DNA of 64,000 bases from Arenicola marina (GCA_964019135.1 OZ025257.1:14411971-14475970); one strand, 5' to 3'. Counted from the first letter of the stretch, positions 12,441 to 24,730 are shown. The notes: generated from the letters alone by a model not told the origin. A program made the numbers and translations.

Positions 12441-14158
12441 CGCGCGCTGAGGCTGATCATTGTGAGATGCACGTATAGGAGTGTCTGGTGATCCTCTGTC
12501 TTCTCCCTGCTTCTCATTTGCCCCCCCCCCTATCCACCCCTTGGGATCTCCTGGGGAAGAGAAGATTGGTTATATTATCTGGACTCAGTGTTTTATTTGT
12601 CTTTATCACGATGATTTCATCCCCTCTGAAGTCCCTATCGGTCGGGAAACACTCTGTCGAATTCTGCTGACTCCATCGGGTCCTGTAGTGATTGTGTTGG
12701 AACATTACAAAGCAGCAGGTTGATTGAACGCTCGGAGCCAGACTTGGGAATGTGACCTTTGCGGGTTTAATTTTGGGGTTTCAACAATCGATAATGGTTA
12801 TTCTTTAGTGACGTCAGTTTTTGTTTGTTTTGTGACTTTTGTAATGATTTATTTTTGAAAACGGACTCTTCCCTGTTTGTTTTGCCTGTTTTTACCTGGG
12901 GGGTGCAAGTGTCGCTATATATAGTGTTTTTCGCCCATCTCTCCTTGGTTTTCTCACTGAAATAAAGACCGACAAAACTTGTCCCCACCACCATAGCTGA
13001 TGTTTATGGCTGAATGTTATTAATGGCTTTGTTGTTCACGGTAGCTTGTTACGTTAGACTATAAAATCATCAGCACGTTTCGTCAACTGGCTGGCTCGTT
13101 AACCTTCCACGTTAAGTTTAACGATTTTTGCAGTATTGCCCACGTATTACTCACATCAAAGATGTATGGCAACAAGTAAGAGTTTCATCCGTATAACAAT
13201 ACTTGTATTGCCCCTGAGCAGTACATTGTTCACGTTGTAGTATTATAATGCAAGTAGGCGACAGAACAGAAACATGTGTTTTATTGCTAAATAAAGGAAA
13301 TAAAACTGTCCAACAAATGGATGGACAAATATGGATGAAAACGACACTATAATAAGTCTTAAACAAGACGAGCCTGAACTTCCGTTTAGCAAACCGCTAA
13401 TTATGACTTTATTTAAACATAGCTGAAGCATTTAAAATAGACGTTTCGGTACTTTGGGAATATGATACATTCTAATAGATATTTGTGTGGTAGTTCGTAA
13501 TGAATGGTATTTTGTAAGCCTGTGGGAAGTAAGCCATGGTATTATTTAAATACCGCGGTTAAATACTGCGCAAAATAATGAAAAATACTAAAATAAGGCT
13601 TACTACGCCAAATACTACCCCACCGCCGGCAAATCAAATATCTTTACTCCAATGTCCTGGCCAAGTTGACCCATTGTCACATTTTGCGATTGTATTCAGG
13701 CAAATACGTGGGGAAATAAACGAATTTTGAACTTTAAATGAAACAAGTATAATAATAGTATTGTGGGCACAGAGGTATAGAGTTACTATGGGCGAACCAT
13801 TCTTTTGTTATTGCTACAATATCATACCCCGTACACATTTTAGATTAACTTAGTAAAACGATGGCCTCCCGCTCTGAACCAACGCGTTTCAGCACCTCAT
13901 ATCTAAAATGTAAGTCCTTGCGCATACAATTCATCTTGGGTGGGGGGATTTAAAATTAGCCCAGGATGCCGTCGTTTCCATGGTTGCAGTAAGTACTCCT
14001 GTGTCAGGTTGCATTATGGGAACGAACTAACGGCGTTACTGGGAAGCTGTTGCCTGGGCTCGGGCTCAGGCTCGGTAAGGGAAGTCACGGTGCGGTGTGG
14101 GGCTTCCGTCCCTCTTACCGGGCGCCACTTACTAACAATGTCTTCCGGTTTCTTGCAG
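12441..14158. other. Upstream intron of the LRRCC1-like gene, no other feature
   Basis: Mostly AT-rich unique-looking sequence ending at the TTGCAG acceptor of the exon at 14159. No earlier exon of the gene was recognised. Confidence 0.45.
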
Positions 14159-14258
14159 CAATTGATGGCCGAGCTGGAGAGCGAGAGGGAGAGACGATGG
14201 AAAGCCGAACAGGCCACAAAGAAACTGGTGGAGCACATCAAAGACCTGCAATCAAAAG
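14159..14258 (+). CDS. LRRCC1: Internal coding exon of an LRRCC1-like centriolar coiled-coil protein
   Basis: This 100-bp exon encodes about 33 residues, QLMAELESERERRWKAEQ then ATKKLVEHIKDLQSK, a charged heptad-type coiled coil. It is bounded by a TACTAAC branch-point-like string (14130-14136), a pyrimidine tract and TTGCAG before it, and AAAG|GTCGGT after it. It starts in phase 0 and ends in phase 1. From memory, vertebrate LRRCC1 carries a very similar stretch (EREKRWRAEQAENKL) at the start of its coiled-coil region. LRRCC1/CLERC/VFL1 proteins localise to centrioles and act in centriole structure and ciliary or flagellar positioning. The next exon in the window (47605) is phase-compatible and continues the same alignment. 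The N-terminal leucine-rich-repeat exons were not found and presumably lie to the left. The match is recalled, not computed, and another coiled-coil protein cannot be excluded. Confidence 0.72.
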
Positions 14259-15219
14259 GTCGGTTCGAGCCACATGTTCAAGTGCCTTCAAGTCATCGCA
14301 AAAGTGTTCCTCATGCACTTTGGTGCACAGCTTAAATTTTGTTGCTGTTTTATTACCACGTCGGATGCGCGTCCCTGCCATCTTGGCCCGTCTGTCATCG
14401 AGATGGACTGAGTCTCGCAGGAAACCAATTAGGACTCCAAATCACGCGATGCACACGTAGCGAGATAATGAGCTCATTGGTTCCATGATAGCCCATCGCC
14501 GTGTCAGGCCCATAATCCCCGCCATTGGAAGGCCAAGGGATGTCTCTTAATGCCTCTTTATATCCACACGGCGGTCCATACTGGCAGTTGCCTTCTGCCG
14601 GCACGTCGCATAATTTTGTGGGGTCGTATAATAGGCGGTCATATGGTCATATCAGGACGCCATGGTATAATCCATGGGCCGATACACATGGCACATAAAA
14701 AGCCAGTTTTCCTGTTTGTCACGCTTCTTAAAGTTTGGAGAGTGAGATATTTATAGCATATATATTATTATAGTGGAAGCAGTCCATCCCAACTTGAGGT
14801 TCGTTGACGATCTCCCTGGGACTTGCTGACTTGCCTGCAGGCTTGCCTGCAGCCATGCTTGCAGCCCATCTATCGCTCTCCTCTGCTCTGTTCTCCTGGA
14901 ATATGATGAGGTATCACCCGAGTAATGCGGTTTTCCGGGTCGTTCGTCCACGTTAGCCAGAACTGTTTGGAGTTAGCCCCGGTGTTACGACTGACTCGTA
15001 GCATTAAAACAAGTCGCGCTCTGTGGGTCCTGGCTAATGTTGGGTCAATGAAATATATGAATATATGCCGTCGTCATAAATATACCCCGCTCGACCGCGG
15101 TCACCTCCCCCCTGCCCCCCCCCCCCCCGGCCCCGCCCCCGCCCCCTGCTCGCCACTGACCCACCACGTGACGTGCCTGATAAACGGTGTGTATGTCACG
15201 GGTGGATCCTGGGACAACG

Positions 15220-15478
15220 GGGCTGCCCCGATAGCTCAGTGGGTTAGGGCGCTCGCCTTGAGTACTCTGACCACCTGCGAGCCTCACGGCACGTGGATCG
15301 ATGGTTCGAGTCCCGCTGTAGCCATGTCTGTGTGGTCGCAAGATAAAGATCCCATGCCCTTCTTCGCAAAGAGTAGGGGGCTTACCCCTGGGGACATGGC
15401 TCTCGCTTCCTTCTCCCATTGACGCGATATGACCAAAAGTGGTTAAAGCGTCCTGAATAACCAACCAAACCAACCAAC
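15220..15478 (+). mobile_element. tRNA-derived SINE, copy 1
   Basis: The head resembles a tRNA gene, with A box TAGCTCAGTGGGTTAG and B box GGTTCGAGTCC at about 70 bp spacing as for RNA polymerase III type 2 promoters. It is followed by a conserved body (TGTCTGTGTGGTCGCA, AGATCCCATGCCCTTCTTCG) and a tail GTCCTGAATAACCAACC ending in ACCAA repeats. Two further copies in this window share the full length. The tRNA-like part is not a functional tRNA: it is followed directly by the SINE body and lacks clean acceptor pairing. Confidence 0.75.
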
Positions 15479-16110
15479 GACATGTTCCGGCCACGACATC
15501 AAACTCGGCCTAATTTTTCCTTCTTGCTAACTGGAGAACACTGACCTTTGAAAAATCGCTTGACATGTGTAAATTGTGACGTCCAGGCGATCAATCATCG
15601 TATCATTAAAAACATTAAAAACTGGGGATCGTTTCACTAAGAGTTACGAGCTCGTAACCGTATCTTTTACACGCTAATTTAACGACAGATCCGAATTTTG
15701 CGAGCAACGGAAATGAGCGTTATACTGCGATTACTGGGGTGCAGCCGTCTTCGTGAAATTTATTTTCAGCCAATATTATTCAAAAACGTGTTTTCCATAT
15801 ATTGATGATAAATAAAACAATGTGCCTTTATCTTTGGTAGGGCAATACGATTTTGAAATTTTACGAGCAAAAGTTACTAGATCTTAGTGAAATGACACCC
15901 AGGCTGATCACATATCTGAGTTTTACATAAATACATACACAAGAGGCGGGTGGCATAACAAAACGGTGTCCCAGTCTTTCTTCCATGGAAACGAGACATG
16001 TATACGTTATCATTATAATATGGAATGGCATCTATTTTACGTCATGCTATGTGAGTGATACGTGAGATATTCGGATGCAACCAGAACAAAAACCAGGGAA
16101 GAGCGGCCAA
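15479..16110. other. Spacer, no feature
   Basis: AT-rich sequence without a recognised exon, RNA gene or mobile-element end. Confidence 0.35.
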
Positions 16111-19100
16111 GCTGTTGTGTTGATGATGTATTGGCGGTTGATAACATAAACAAAGGCGGTGTCGGTATGTTAGACATGAAATGGTATGGCTATGTGTGTT
16201 TTTTTTTCTGGACTCAACATAAAATGTTGTGCCTGGTAGTTATCACACACTGTGGCACAGCGGTCTTACATATATATAGCCCACAGTCTCGCCCATACTT
16301 TCGTTCTAGCCCACAATCTCGCCCATACTCTCGTTTTAGCCCTCAGTCTCGCCCATACTCTCGTTCTAGCCCACAGTCTCGCCCATACTCTCCTGCTAGC
16401 CCATAGTCCGCCCATACTCTCGCTCTCGCCCTCGGTCTCGCCCATACTTTCCTTCTCGCCCGTAGTCTCGCCCATACACTCGTTTTCGCCCTCAGTCTCG
16501 CCAATATTCTCGTTCTCGCCATTGGTCTCGCCCAGATTCTCGTTCTTGCCATTTGTCTCGCCCTCGCTCTCGCCCATACTCTCGCTTTCACCCTAGGTCT
16601 CGTCCAAAGTCTCGTTCTCGCCCTCGGTCTCGCCCAGACTCTCCGTTCTCGCCCTCGGTCTCGCCCATACTCTCCGTCTCGCCTTCCGTCCCGCTCATAG
16701 TCTCGGTCTTGCTCTCAGTCTCGCCCATACTCTCGTTCTCGCCCTCGGTCTCGCCCATACTTTCGTTCTTACTTTTCGGCTCGCCCACTCTCGTTCTCGC
16801 TCCCAGTCTCGCCCATACTCTCGTTTTTGCCCTCGGTCTCGCCCATACTCTCGTGCTCGACCTCCAACCCCCCGATACTCGCGTTCTCGCCCTCGGTCTC
16901 GCCCATACTCTCCTTCTCGCCCTCGGTCTCGCCCACAGTCTCGCACATACATTCAGTCTCGCCCTCGGTCTCGCCCATAATCTCGTTCTTGACCTCCGAC
17001 CCCCCGATACTCGCGTTCTCGCCCTCGGTCTCGCCTTTACTCTAGTTCTCGCCCTCGGTCTCGCCCATACTCTCGTTCTCGCCCACGGTCTCGCCCATAC
17101 TCTCGTTCTCGCCCTCCGTCTCGTCCATACTCTCGTTCTCGCCCTCGGTCTCGCCCATACTCTCGTTCTCGCCCTCGGTCTCGCCCATACTCTCGTGCTC
17201 GTCCTCCAACCCCCCGATACTCGCGTTCTCGCCCTCGGTCTCGCCCATACTCTCCTTCTCGCCCTCGGGCTCGCCCACAGTCTCGCACATACTCTCAGTC
17301 TCGCCCTCGGTCTCGCCCATAATCTCGTTCTCGACCTCCGAGCCCCCGATACTCGCGTTCTCGCCCTCGGTCTCGCCAATACTCTAGTTCTCGCCCTCGG
17401 TCTCGCCCATACTCTCGTTCTCGCCCACGGTCTCGCCCATACTCTCGTTCTCGCCCTCAATCTCGCCCATACTCACGTTCTCGCCCTCGGTCTCGTCCAA
17501 AGTCTCGTTCTCGCCCTCGGTCTCGCCCATACTTTCCTTCTCGCCCTCGGTCTCGCTCATACTCTCGTTTTTGCCCTCGGTCTCGCACATACTCTCGTTC
17601 TCGCCCTCGGTCTCGCCCATACTCTCGTTCGTTCTCGCCCTCGGTCTCGCTCATACTCACGTTTTCGCCCTCGGTCTCGCCCATGCTCTCGTTTTCGCCC
17701 TCGGTCTCGCCCATGCTCTCGTTCTCGCCCTCGGTCTCGCTCATACTCTAGTTCTAGCCCTCAGTCTCGCCCATACTCTCGTTCTCGTCATTGGGCTCGC
17801 CCATAGTCTCTTTCTCGCCCTCCGACCCCCCGATACTCGCGTTCTCGCCCTCGGTTTCGCCCATACTCTCATTCTCGCCCTCGGTCTCGCCCATACTCTC
17901 GTTCTCGACCTCCGACCACCCGATACTCGCGTTCTCGCCCTCGGTCTCGCCAATACTCTAGTTCTCACCCTCGGTCTGGCCCATACTCTCCTTCTCGCCC
18001 ACGGTCTCGCCCGTACTCTCGTTCTCGTGTTGATGATGTATTGGCGGTTGATAACATAAACAAAGGTGGGGTCGGTATGTTAGACATGAAATGGTATGGC
18101 TATGTGTGTTTGTTTTTCTGGACTCGACATAAAATGTTGTGCCTGGTAGTTATCACACACTGTGGCACAGCGGTCTTACATATATATAGCCCACAGTCTC
18201 GCCCATACTCTCGTTTTAGCCCTCAGTCTCGCCCATACTCTCGTTCTAGCCCACAGTCTCGCCCATACTCTCGTTTTAGCCGTCAGTCTCGCCCATACTC
18301 TCGTTCTAGCCCACAGTCTCGCCCATACTCTCCTGCTAGCCCACAGTCCGCCCATACTCTCGCTCTCGCCCTCGGTCTCGCCCATACTTTCCTTCTCGCC
18401 CTTAGTCTCGCCCATACACTCGTATTCGTCCTCAGTCTCGCCAATATTCTCGTTCTCGCCATTGGTCTCGCCCAGATTCTCGTTCTTGCCATTGGTCTCG
18501 CCCTCGCTCTCGCCCATACTCTCGCTTTCACCCTAGGTCTCGTCCAAAGTCTCGTTCTCGCCCTCGGTCTCGCCCAGACTATCCGTTTTTGCCCTCGGTC
18601 TCGCCCATACTCTCGTGCTCGACCTCCAACCCCCCGATACTCGCGTTCTCGCCCTCGGTCTCGCCCATACTCTCCTTCTCGCCCTCGGTCTCGCCCACAG
18701 TCTCGCACATACTCTCAGTCTCGCCCTCGGTCTCGCCCATAATCTCGTTCTCGACCTCCGACCCCGCGATACTCGCGTTTTCACCCTCGGTCTCGCCTAT
18801 ACTCTAGTTCTCGCCCTCGGTCTCGCCCATACTCTCGTTCTCGCCCACGGTCTCGCCCATACTCTCGTTCTCGCCCTCCGTCTCGTCCAAACTCTCGTTC
18901 TCGCCCTCGGTCTCGCCCATACTCTCGTTCTCGCCCTCGGTCTCGCCCATACTCTCGTTCTGGGCCTCGGTCTCGCTCATATTCTCGGTCTCGCCATCAG
19001 TCTCGCCCATACTCTCGTGCTAGCCCTCAGTTTCTCCCATACTCTCGTTCACGCCATTGGTCTCGCCCATACTCTCGTTCTCCCCCTCGGTCTCGCCCAT

Positions 19101-19800
19101 GCTCTCGCTCTCATCGTCGGTCTAGTCCAAAGTCCCGTTCTTGCGCTCGGTCTCGCCCATACTCTCGTTCTCGCCCTCGGTCTTGCCTATACTCTCGTTC
19201 TAGCCGTCAGTCTCGCCCATACTCTCGTTCTCGCCCTCGCTCTCGCCCATACTCTCGTTCTCGCCCCCGGTCTCGCCCATACTCTCGTTCTCGCCCTCGG
19301 TCTCACACATACTCTCGTTCTCGCCCTAAATCTCGCCCATACTCTCGTTCTCGCCCTCGATCTCGCCCATACTCTTGTTCTCGCCCTCGGTCTCGCTCAT
19401 ACTCTCGTTCTCGCCCTCGGTCTCGCCCTCGATATTGCCCATACTCTCGTTCTCGCCCTCGGTTTTGCCCATATTATCGTTCTCGCCCTCGGTCTCGCCC
19501 ATACTCTCGTTTTCGCCCTCGTTCTCGCCATCGGTCAAGCCCATGATCTCGTTCTCGCCCACGGTCTCGCTCATTCTCTCGTTCTACCCGTCAGTCTCTT
19601 ACAAACTCTCGTTGTCGCCATTGGTCTCGCCCATACTCTCGCTCTCGCCATTGGTCTCGCCCATACTCTCGCTCTCACCCTCGGTCTCGACCATACTCTC
19701 GTTCTCGCCCTCCATGTCGCCGATACTCTCGCTCTCACCCTCGGTCTCGTCTAAAGTCTAGTTCTCGCCCTCTTTCTCGCCCACGCTATCGTTCTTCTCG
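16111..19800. repeat. 30-bp CT-rich minisatellite with a 1,910-bp segmental duplication
   Basis: The unit is TCTCGCCCATACTCTCGTTC followed by TCGCCCTCGG, 30 bp, over 3.5 kb. A leader beginning GTGTTGATGATGTATTGGCG with TATGTTAGACATGAAATGG occurs at 16119 and at 18029, exactly 1,910 bp apart, and each copy runs into the array with the same early variants. Since 30 is divisible by 3, five of six frames stay open for hundreds of codons (LALGLAHTLV or RARTRVWARP repeats). These are not genes: similar openness occurs on both strands and there is no start or splice context. Confidence 0.88.
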
Positions 19801-20436
19801 CGTTCTCACCCTCCCGCTTCGTGTTTGATGGCCGCTCGCTCTACGGTTCGCGCTCTGGCCCATCATGTCTCCTTCTCTTCTATTTTTTTATATTTTATGC
19901 TAACGGCGCTTGTGAAGCCACTTAGCTGTGCTTTTTGTTGAGTAGCTCCAGTCGCCACAAGCGCCTGCGGCTCGTCAATTGGTTCGCACATATGCTGCTT
20001 AACTTGGACAAGATGTATACGGATATGGTATTACATTGACATGTAACCGTTCCATTTCACCGCAAAATTTTCAAAAGGGTAGATGAGTTTTAAAATTTGA
20101 TAATAATGCGTGTTGTCTTTGGTGCTAAACCCAGGAACAATCATCGTAAGCTTTTACTCATCACGGCGTCAGTCGGTTTTAAGTGATTGCTGAGTGACTT
20201 CAACCAGACGTCCAGTCGCACAGTTTACCCATTCCAAGTTTTAAAATTGCCTCGAAGGAGTAAGTCCACCGTTGACGTTTCGTGTGTTTAAACTAATGAC
20301 GCACATTGCTGGATGTGACGTATGCGTCCGCTAGGGGGCGAGGCCCTGGGCAATCTTCGTCGTACAGGGGGCGCCACCCGATTGATGTGGCTCAGTGCTG
20401 GGAACCCCGGCTGCTCCGTGGTGCGAGTCAGATGTA
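19801..20436. other. Spacer, no feature
   Basis: No exon or RNA gene recognised between the 30-bp array and the hairpin-ended element. Confidence 0.35.
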
Positions 20437-20599
20437 ATAGATAAGGAATGAGTTGCAGGTCCTTATTGGGATCGAGAAGTTCTAAGATCATGATAAGGAC
20501 CTGTAACTCATTCCTTAAATGGCTTAATGTTTTTTCTCATTGTTTCCTCTGAGGAGGAGACGATGGAATGGATTATGTGAGCAATGGGTCATTATTGTG

Positions 20600-21425
20600 A
20601 CGGAATTATAAAGACCGGCTCTGGTGCAATAATGGCCGGCTCTGATACAATAATGACGGACTCTGGTACAATAGTGACCGGCTCTGGTACAAGAATGACC
20701 GGCTGTGGTACAATAATGACCGGCTGTGGTACAATAATGACCGGCTGTGGTACAATAATGACCGGCTCTGGTACAATAATGACGGACTCTGGTACAATAG
20801 TGACCGGCTCTGGTACAATAATGACCGGCTGTGGTACAATAATGACCGGCTCTGGTACAATAATGACGGACTCTGGTACAATAGTGACCGGCTCTGGTAC
20901 AATAATGACCGGCTGTGGTACAATAATGACCAGCTCTGGTACATTAATGACGGACTCTGGTACAATAATGACCGACTCTGGTACAATAATGACCGGCTCT
21001 GGTGCAATAATGACCGGCTCTGGTACGATAATGACCAGCTCTGGTACAATAATGACCGACTCTGGTACAATAATGACCGGCTCTGGTACAATAATGGTCC
21101 GTTCTGGTACAATAATGACCGACTCTGGTACAATAATGACCGACTCTGGTACAATAATGACCGGCTCTGTTACAATAATGACCGGCTCTGGTACGATAAT
21201 GACCGGCTCTGGTACGATAATGACCGACTCTGGTACCATAATGACCGGCTCTGGTACAATAATGGTCCGCTCTGGTACAATAATGACCGGCTCTGGTACG
21301 ATAATGACCGACTCTGGTACCATAATGACCGGCTCTGGTACAATAATGGTCCGCTCTGGTACAATAATGACCGGCGCTGGTATAATAATGACCGGCTCTG
21401 GTACAATAATGACCGGCTGTGAGAA
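20600..21425. repeat. 21-bp minisatellite inside the hairpin-ended element
   Basis: The unit is GGCTCTGGTACAATAATGACC, 21 bp, about 39 copies with GACTCTGG, GGCTGTGG and ATGGTCCGC variants. It produces a 295-codon + strand frame of GTIMTGS heptads and minus-strand PEPVIIV repeats. These come from the period being a multiple of 3. A truncated relative of the host element at 43265 has only one or two units. Confidence 0.88.
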
Positions 21426-21783
21426 AATAACGACATCCTGCTCCTGCGGCAGAACTCCGAGGAAACAATAGAAATATGCATTGTCATGGAATCAATTGCC
21501 AGTCTGAGGCGAGATGAGCCATGATCTTCTCTAATTGTCACATTGGTTCTCGGATAGGCCGGGATGTTAATTCCATAGCTGGCAGAGTCGATCCATGGGA
21601 TCAACCTTGGAGTGCCCACTGTTATTGAGCTGCTCCGCCCTGTCAATCGTGGCGACCTGTGGGAATGGCGGTACGTCGATTTAAATACGGCATCAGTCCC
21701 GAAGTGGTCAGATTATTTTGGGGATAGGTCGCCCGTCATCACAAGGACTACTCTCTATTCCGTCGTCTCCTATAACAATAAAG

Positions 21784-22046
21784 GGGCCGGCCCGGTAGCT
21801 CAGTGGGTTAGAGCGTTCGCATTGAGTGTTCTGTGGTCACCTGAGAGCCTAACGGCACGTGGATGGATGGTTCGAGCCCTGCTCTGGCCATGTCTGTGTG
21901 GTCGCAGAATAAAAGATCCCATGTCCTTCTTCGCAAAGAGTAGGGGGTTACCCCCGGAACATGGCTTCACTCTCCCTTCCTTCTCCCATTGACGCGATAT
22001 GACCAAAAAAGTGGTTAAAGCGTCCTGAATATACAACCAACCAACC
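21784..22046 (+). mobile_element. tRNA-derived SINE, copy 2, nested in the hairpin-ended element
   Basis: Same family as 15220-15478: GGTAGCTCAGTGGGTTAGAG, then GGTTCGAGCCC, then GGTCGCAGAATAAAAGATCC and a tail CGTCCTGAATATACAACC. It lies inside the element spanning 20437-22179, so the SINE insertion is the younger event or was carried along with it. Confidence 0.75.
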
Positions 22047-22499
22047 TGGAAACAGTAGAAATATGCATAAAGCCGGATAAGAAATGAGTTGCGAGTCCTT
22101 ATTATGATCTCAGAAATTATCGCCTACCCCTCGAAGTTCTTCGATCCCAATAATCACCTACAACTATTTCCTTATCTATCACTTAATTGTTATGTTTGCA
22201 GCCGGGTATCCATGGAAACCCGTTGAATATTTCAACAACAGCGACGTTGACAGATTTAAAATTTGGACAAATGTAAACAAGCGGACCGGCGGGGGTGTCT
22301 GAACCAAGAGACCCATAACTGATCCCGATCGAGAATTTTTTTCCAAAGGTTACTACCATGGGAAACACCTCATTTGTCAGCCTAAAACGAAGGGTTGCAA
22401 TTGGTGTAATCAAAATATGCAACCATAAAAAAAAACAAGAAGAATCCGTTCCGTCTGGATTTGTAACTATATGTAACTCTGTAACTATGATGAGAAGTC

Positions 22500-22582
22500 T
22501 GCCGCCCGCCCGACTGAGCTACACGGGGTTCACAGACTGAGCTACACGGGGTTCACAGACTGAGCTACACGGGGTTCTCAGA
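22500..22582. repeat. 28-bp unit tandem triplication containing a tRNA A-box-like string
   Basis: GACTGAGCTACACGGGGTTC occurs three times about 28 bp apart. On the minus strand each unit reads GTGTAGCTCAGTC, like a pol III A box. No B box follows at the usual distance. Confidence 0.5.
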
Positions 22583-22872
22583 CTCGTGCTTGCGAACCCC
22601 TTCGCGCCAAAATGGTGCTGCCCCGCTGGTCCAATGTTTATGTTTGTTGAAATAACTTTAATGACGGCTTGTGGAAAATGAAAAATATGAGGAAATTATT
22701 TATTGTGCTGCTGTAAATCATGTCCTGAATCTGTGTTTAGCGAGCGTGAATCACATTTTGTAGTTCTTGAATGCTTATCTAGGTCATATTGCATGGTACA
22801 GAACGGTACATGTGGCTCTCATGGCATGGTACGTAAGGATTTTCCTGCTCACCTGGCTCTGCCGACCTTAAT

Positions 22873-23118
22873 TTAGTCCCGCAGCCTCGATGTCATGTTG
22901 TTTCGTTTGGCGCAGACATCAGATATGACCGAAATCTTTCCGAGATGTCTACCAGTGACTGTGAAAGCTTGCCTTTGAAGGGACTGGATCTTACGGATCA
23001 AACGAAGAGGAGTTTTAACTGCAGAACGCCTCAATAATTGTGATATGTCTGCAAAACGTGTGCCTGTCATATCTAATCTGGCGTTGGCTTCGTCTTTGTC
23101 CGTATAAACCGATGCGCT
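22873..23118 (-). CDS. Possible coding fragment of unknown origin
   Basis: The reverse strand has an open stretch of about 80 codons (the ATG-initiated part is 22873-23070). It contains KDEANARLDMTGTRFADISQ, LLRRSAVKTPLRLIRKIQSL and a C-terminal segment with RHLGKISVISDVCAKRNNM before a stop. The amino-acid usage looks more protein-like than in the neighbouring repeat frames, and the sequence is not a tandem repeat. I do not recognise a family. It could be a single exon or a decayed transposon fragment. Confidence 0.25.
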   Translation of the reverse strand, partial: SASVYTDKDEANARLDMTGTRFADISQLLRRSAVKTPLRLIRKIQSLQRQAFTVTGRHLGKISVISDVCAKRNNMTSRLRD

Positions 23119-24730
23119 GCCGATAAAGCACGGTGACGTTCGCTCATGTTAATGGATGTCGATGTCATTGCCGGGACAAGCTCTACCAAATTAATTACAG
23201 CGAATATAAAAACTGACACTATGGATTGCATAATACTTGAATCAAATGCTCCCAGCGTGCAATAACTTGTACTGTAATCGATGCGTAAATGATGAATTGG
23301 TGCTTCTTGTCAAAACACTCTTACCCAAAACTAACTGAAGGGAAATAATATTTTAATTGCCTAAGTTTTGCCCGGGGATGGCCGATAGATTTCATTAATC
23401 GATGTGTGCCTGGAGAATAATAAGATGAACCGCTGGTACGCTTCCCATAGATACGCCTATGGACCAATAGCTTTGTTGTAGGGGAATTAGACTTGCCTGC
23501 GACGATGACTTCTTAAATAATATATATATAATGCAAGTATTACTTCATAAACATTGATATATGTAGGCAATGAATGTTCTGAATATAATACTACCCATAT
23601 AGAACACCACATTTAGTAGAGGTTTTTCCAATGCAACGTTGTGCAACTCGACTGCCATATATGAGCAATATTCTAATACAAAACGCTAAAACTCCAAATA
23701 GATTAGTGTACATGAAATGGTACCTGGAACATATGCGCTTGAAGAAAAATAGCTGCAAAAACAATCCCTCAAGTTGTTCGAAATCGGTCATCTTTGCGTT
23801 TTTTTTCTAATGTAATTCCCCTTGAAAAAGATACATCAACTTTGAAATACCAATGGCGTCAATTGTATACTGCTTTACAAATCAATATATACGTATACTG
23901 TAGCGAGTACTCCGTCTTCTGTCGTATTATTATCTCCTGCACGGTATTAAGTCGTTATCAATAAATTGTTCTCTGTTACTGTTCCCTATTTGTCACAATT
24001 TGGCGTATTTTGCCTTCGTTAAAAGGCTAAGTACTTTTCTTTCGTTAATAATGCTTTGAATTAAGTTTTCTTTGAAATAGATTCACCGCTCTCCAACGAT
24101 CGTCTCTGGTTTCCCATTAACCCAAATCTGACCCTGGCCTGTGTGGGAGAAAGACGGATGGGTGCGTTCTCTCGACGTCGCAGCCATCTCGGTTTGTCTT
24201 GGGGGGGGGGGCGCCATTTGTCCCGCAAGGGGGCGCGCCTCGTTTGTCTACACCCCCGGTACTTGTCTTCTTCCCCCATCAACTGGCGCCCCCCAGCGGC
24301 GCTCGGACACGTCACTAATGGGGGGAGGGGAGGAGGACTGGTGGGGGGGGGGGGGCGGGGTGGAAGGCATGTTACACAGTAATGGATTCTTGTTCTGTCT
24401 CCAGCGAATATCGGGATATACGTTGTGAATATGATCGAGTGCATTTCGCTTTGATAAGGAAATGCTGTGTGAGCATACCAACGGAAGATAAATATATGCA
24501 AGGGAAAGCACAAGACAAGCACGGTATCATTTATTTTTCAGGCGGCATTTGTTCAGGAAATGGAATTATATGGTCCCGTTCTAACGGAGAAATAAAGGGA
24601 TTGCGCAATACTGATGACGTCACGCATATTTATTTGCCTGTAGGCGGAAGTAGTCACGAGCGTCCTCTGATTGTGACCACGTGAAAGCTAAAAAGTAACC
24701 GACAGTCTGTCATTTGTGGCGCTTTAAGTC
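23119..24730. other. Spacer with G-rich low-complexity segment
   Basis: No supported gene. G-runs lie at 24200-24215 and 24340-24362. A 100-codon + strand frame at 24382-24684 has no recognisable domain and no splice context. Confidence 0.35.

Larger units (their letters stand above)
20437..22179. mobile_element. Hairpin-ended DNA element carrying a minisatellite and a nested SINE
   Basis: Both ends begin ATAGATAAGG and are inverted relative to each other over about 100 bp. Shared blocks include TTATTGGGATCGA and AAGATCAT/GAGATCAT. Each end also folds on itself: AAGGAATGAGTTGCAGGTCC at the left pairs with GGACCTGTAACTCATTCCTT at 20479-20515. The interior holds a 21-bp tandem array (20600-21425) and a tRNA-derived SINE (21784-22046). 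No transposase or target duplication was found. A truncated relative lies inverted at 43265-43415, so the family is dispersed. Confidence 0.6.

Noticed and set aside
15221-15325. A functional tRNA gene at the SINE head
   Set aside because: A and B boxes are present but the sequence continues into a body shared with two other copies and lacks clean acceptor-stem pairing; SINE is the better call.
16553-17806. A 417-codon frame of LALGLAHTLV repeats
   Set aside because: The 30-bp period is divisible by 3 and the unit lacks stops in five of six frames; this is not evidence of a gene.
20584-21471. A 295-codon frame of GTIMTGS heptads that looks like a solenoid or ice-binding repeat protein
   Set aside because: The 21-bp array gives equally regular frames on the opposite strand and lies inside a transposable element. 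No signal peptide or promoter context is seen.
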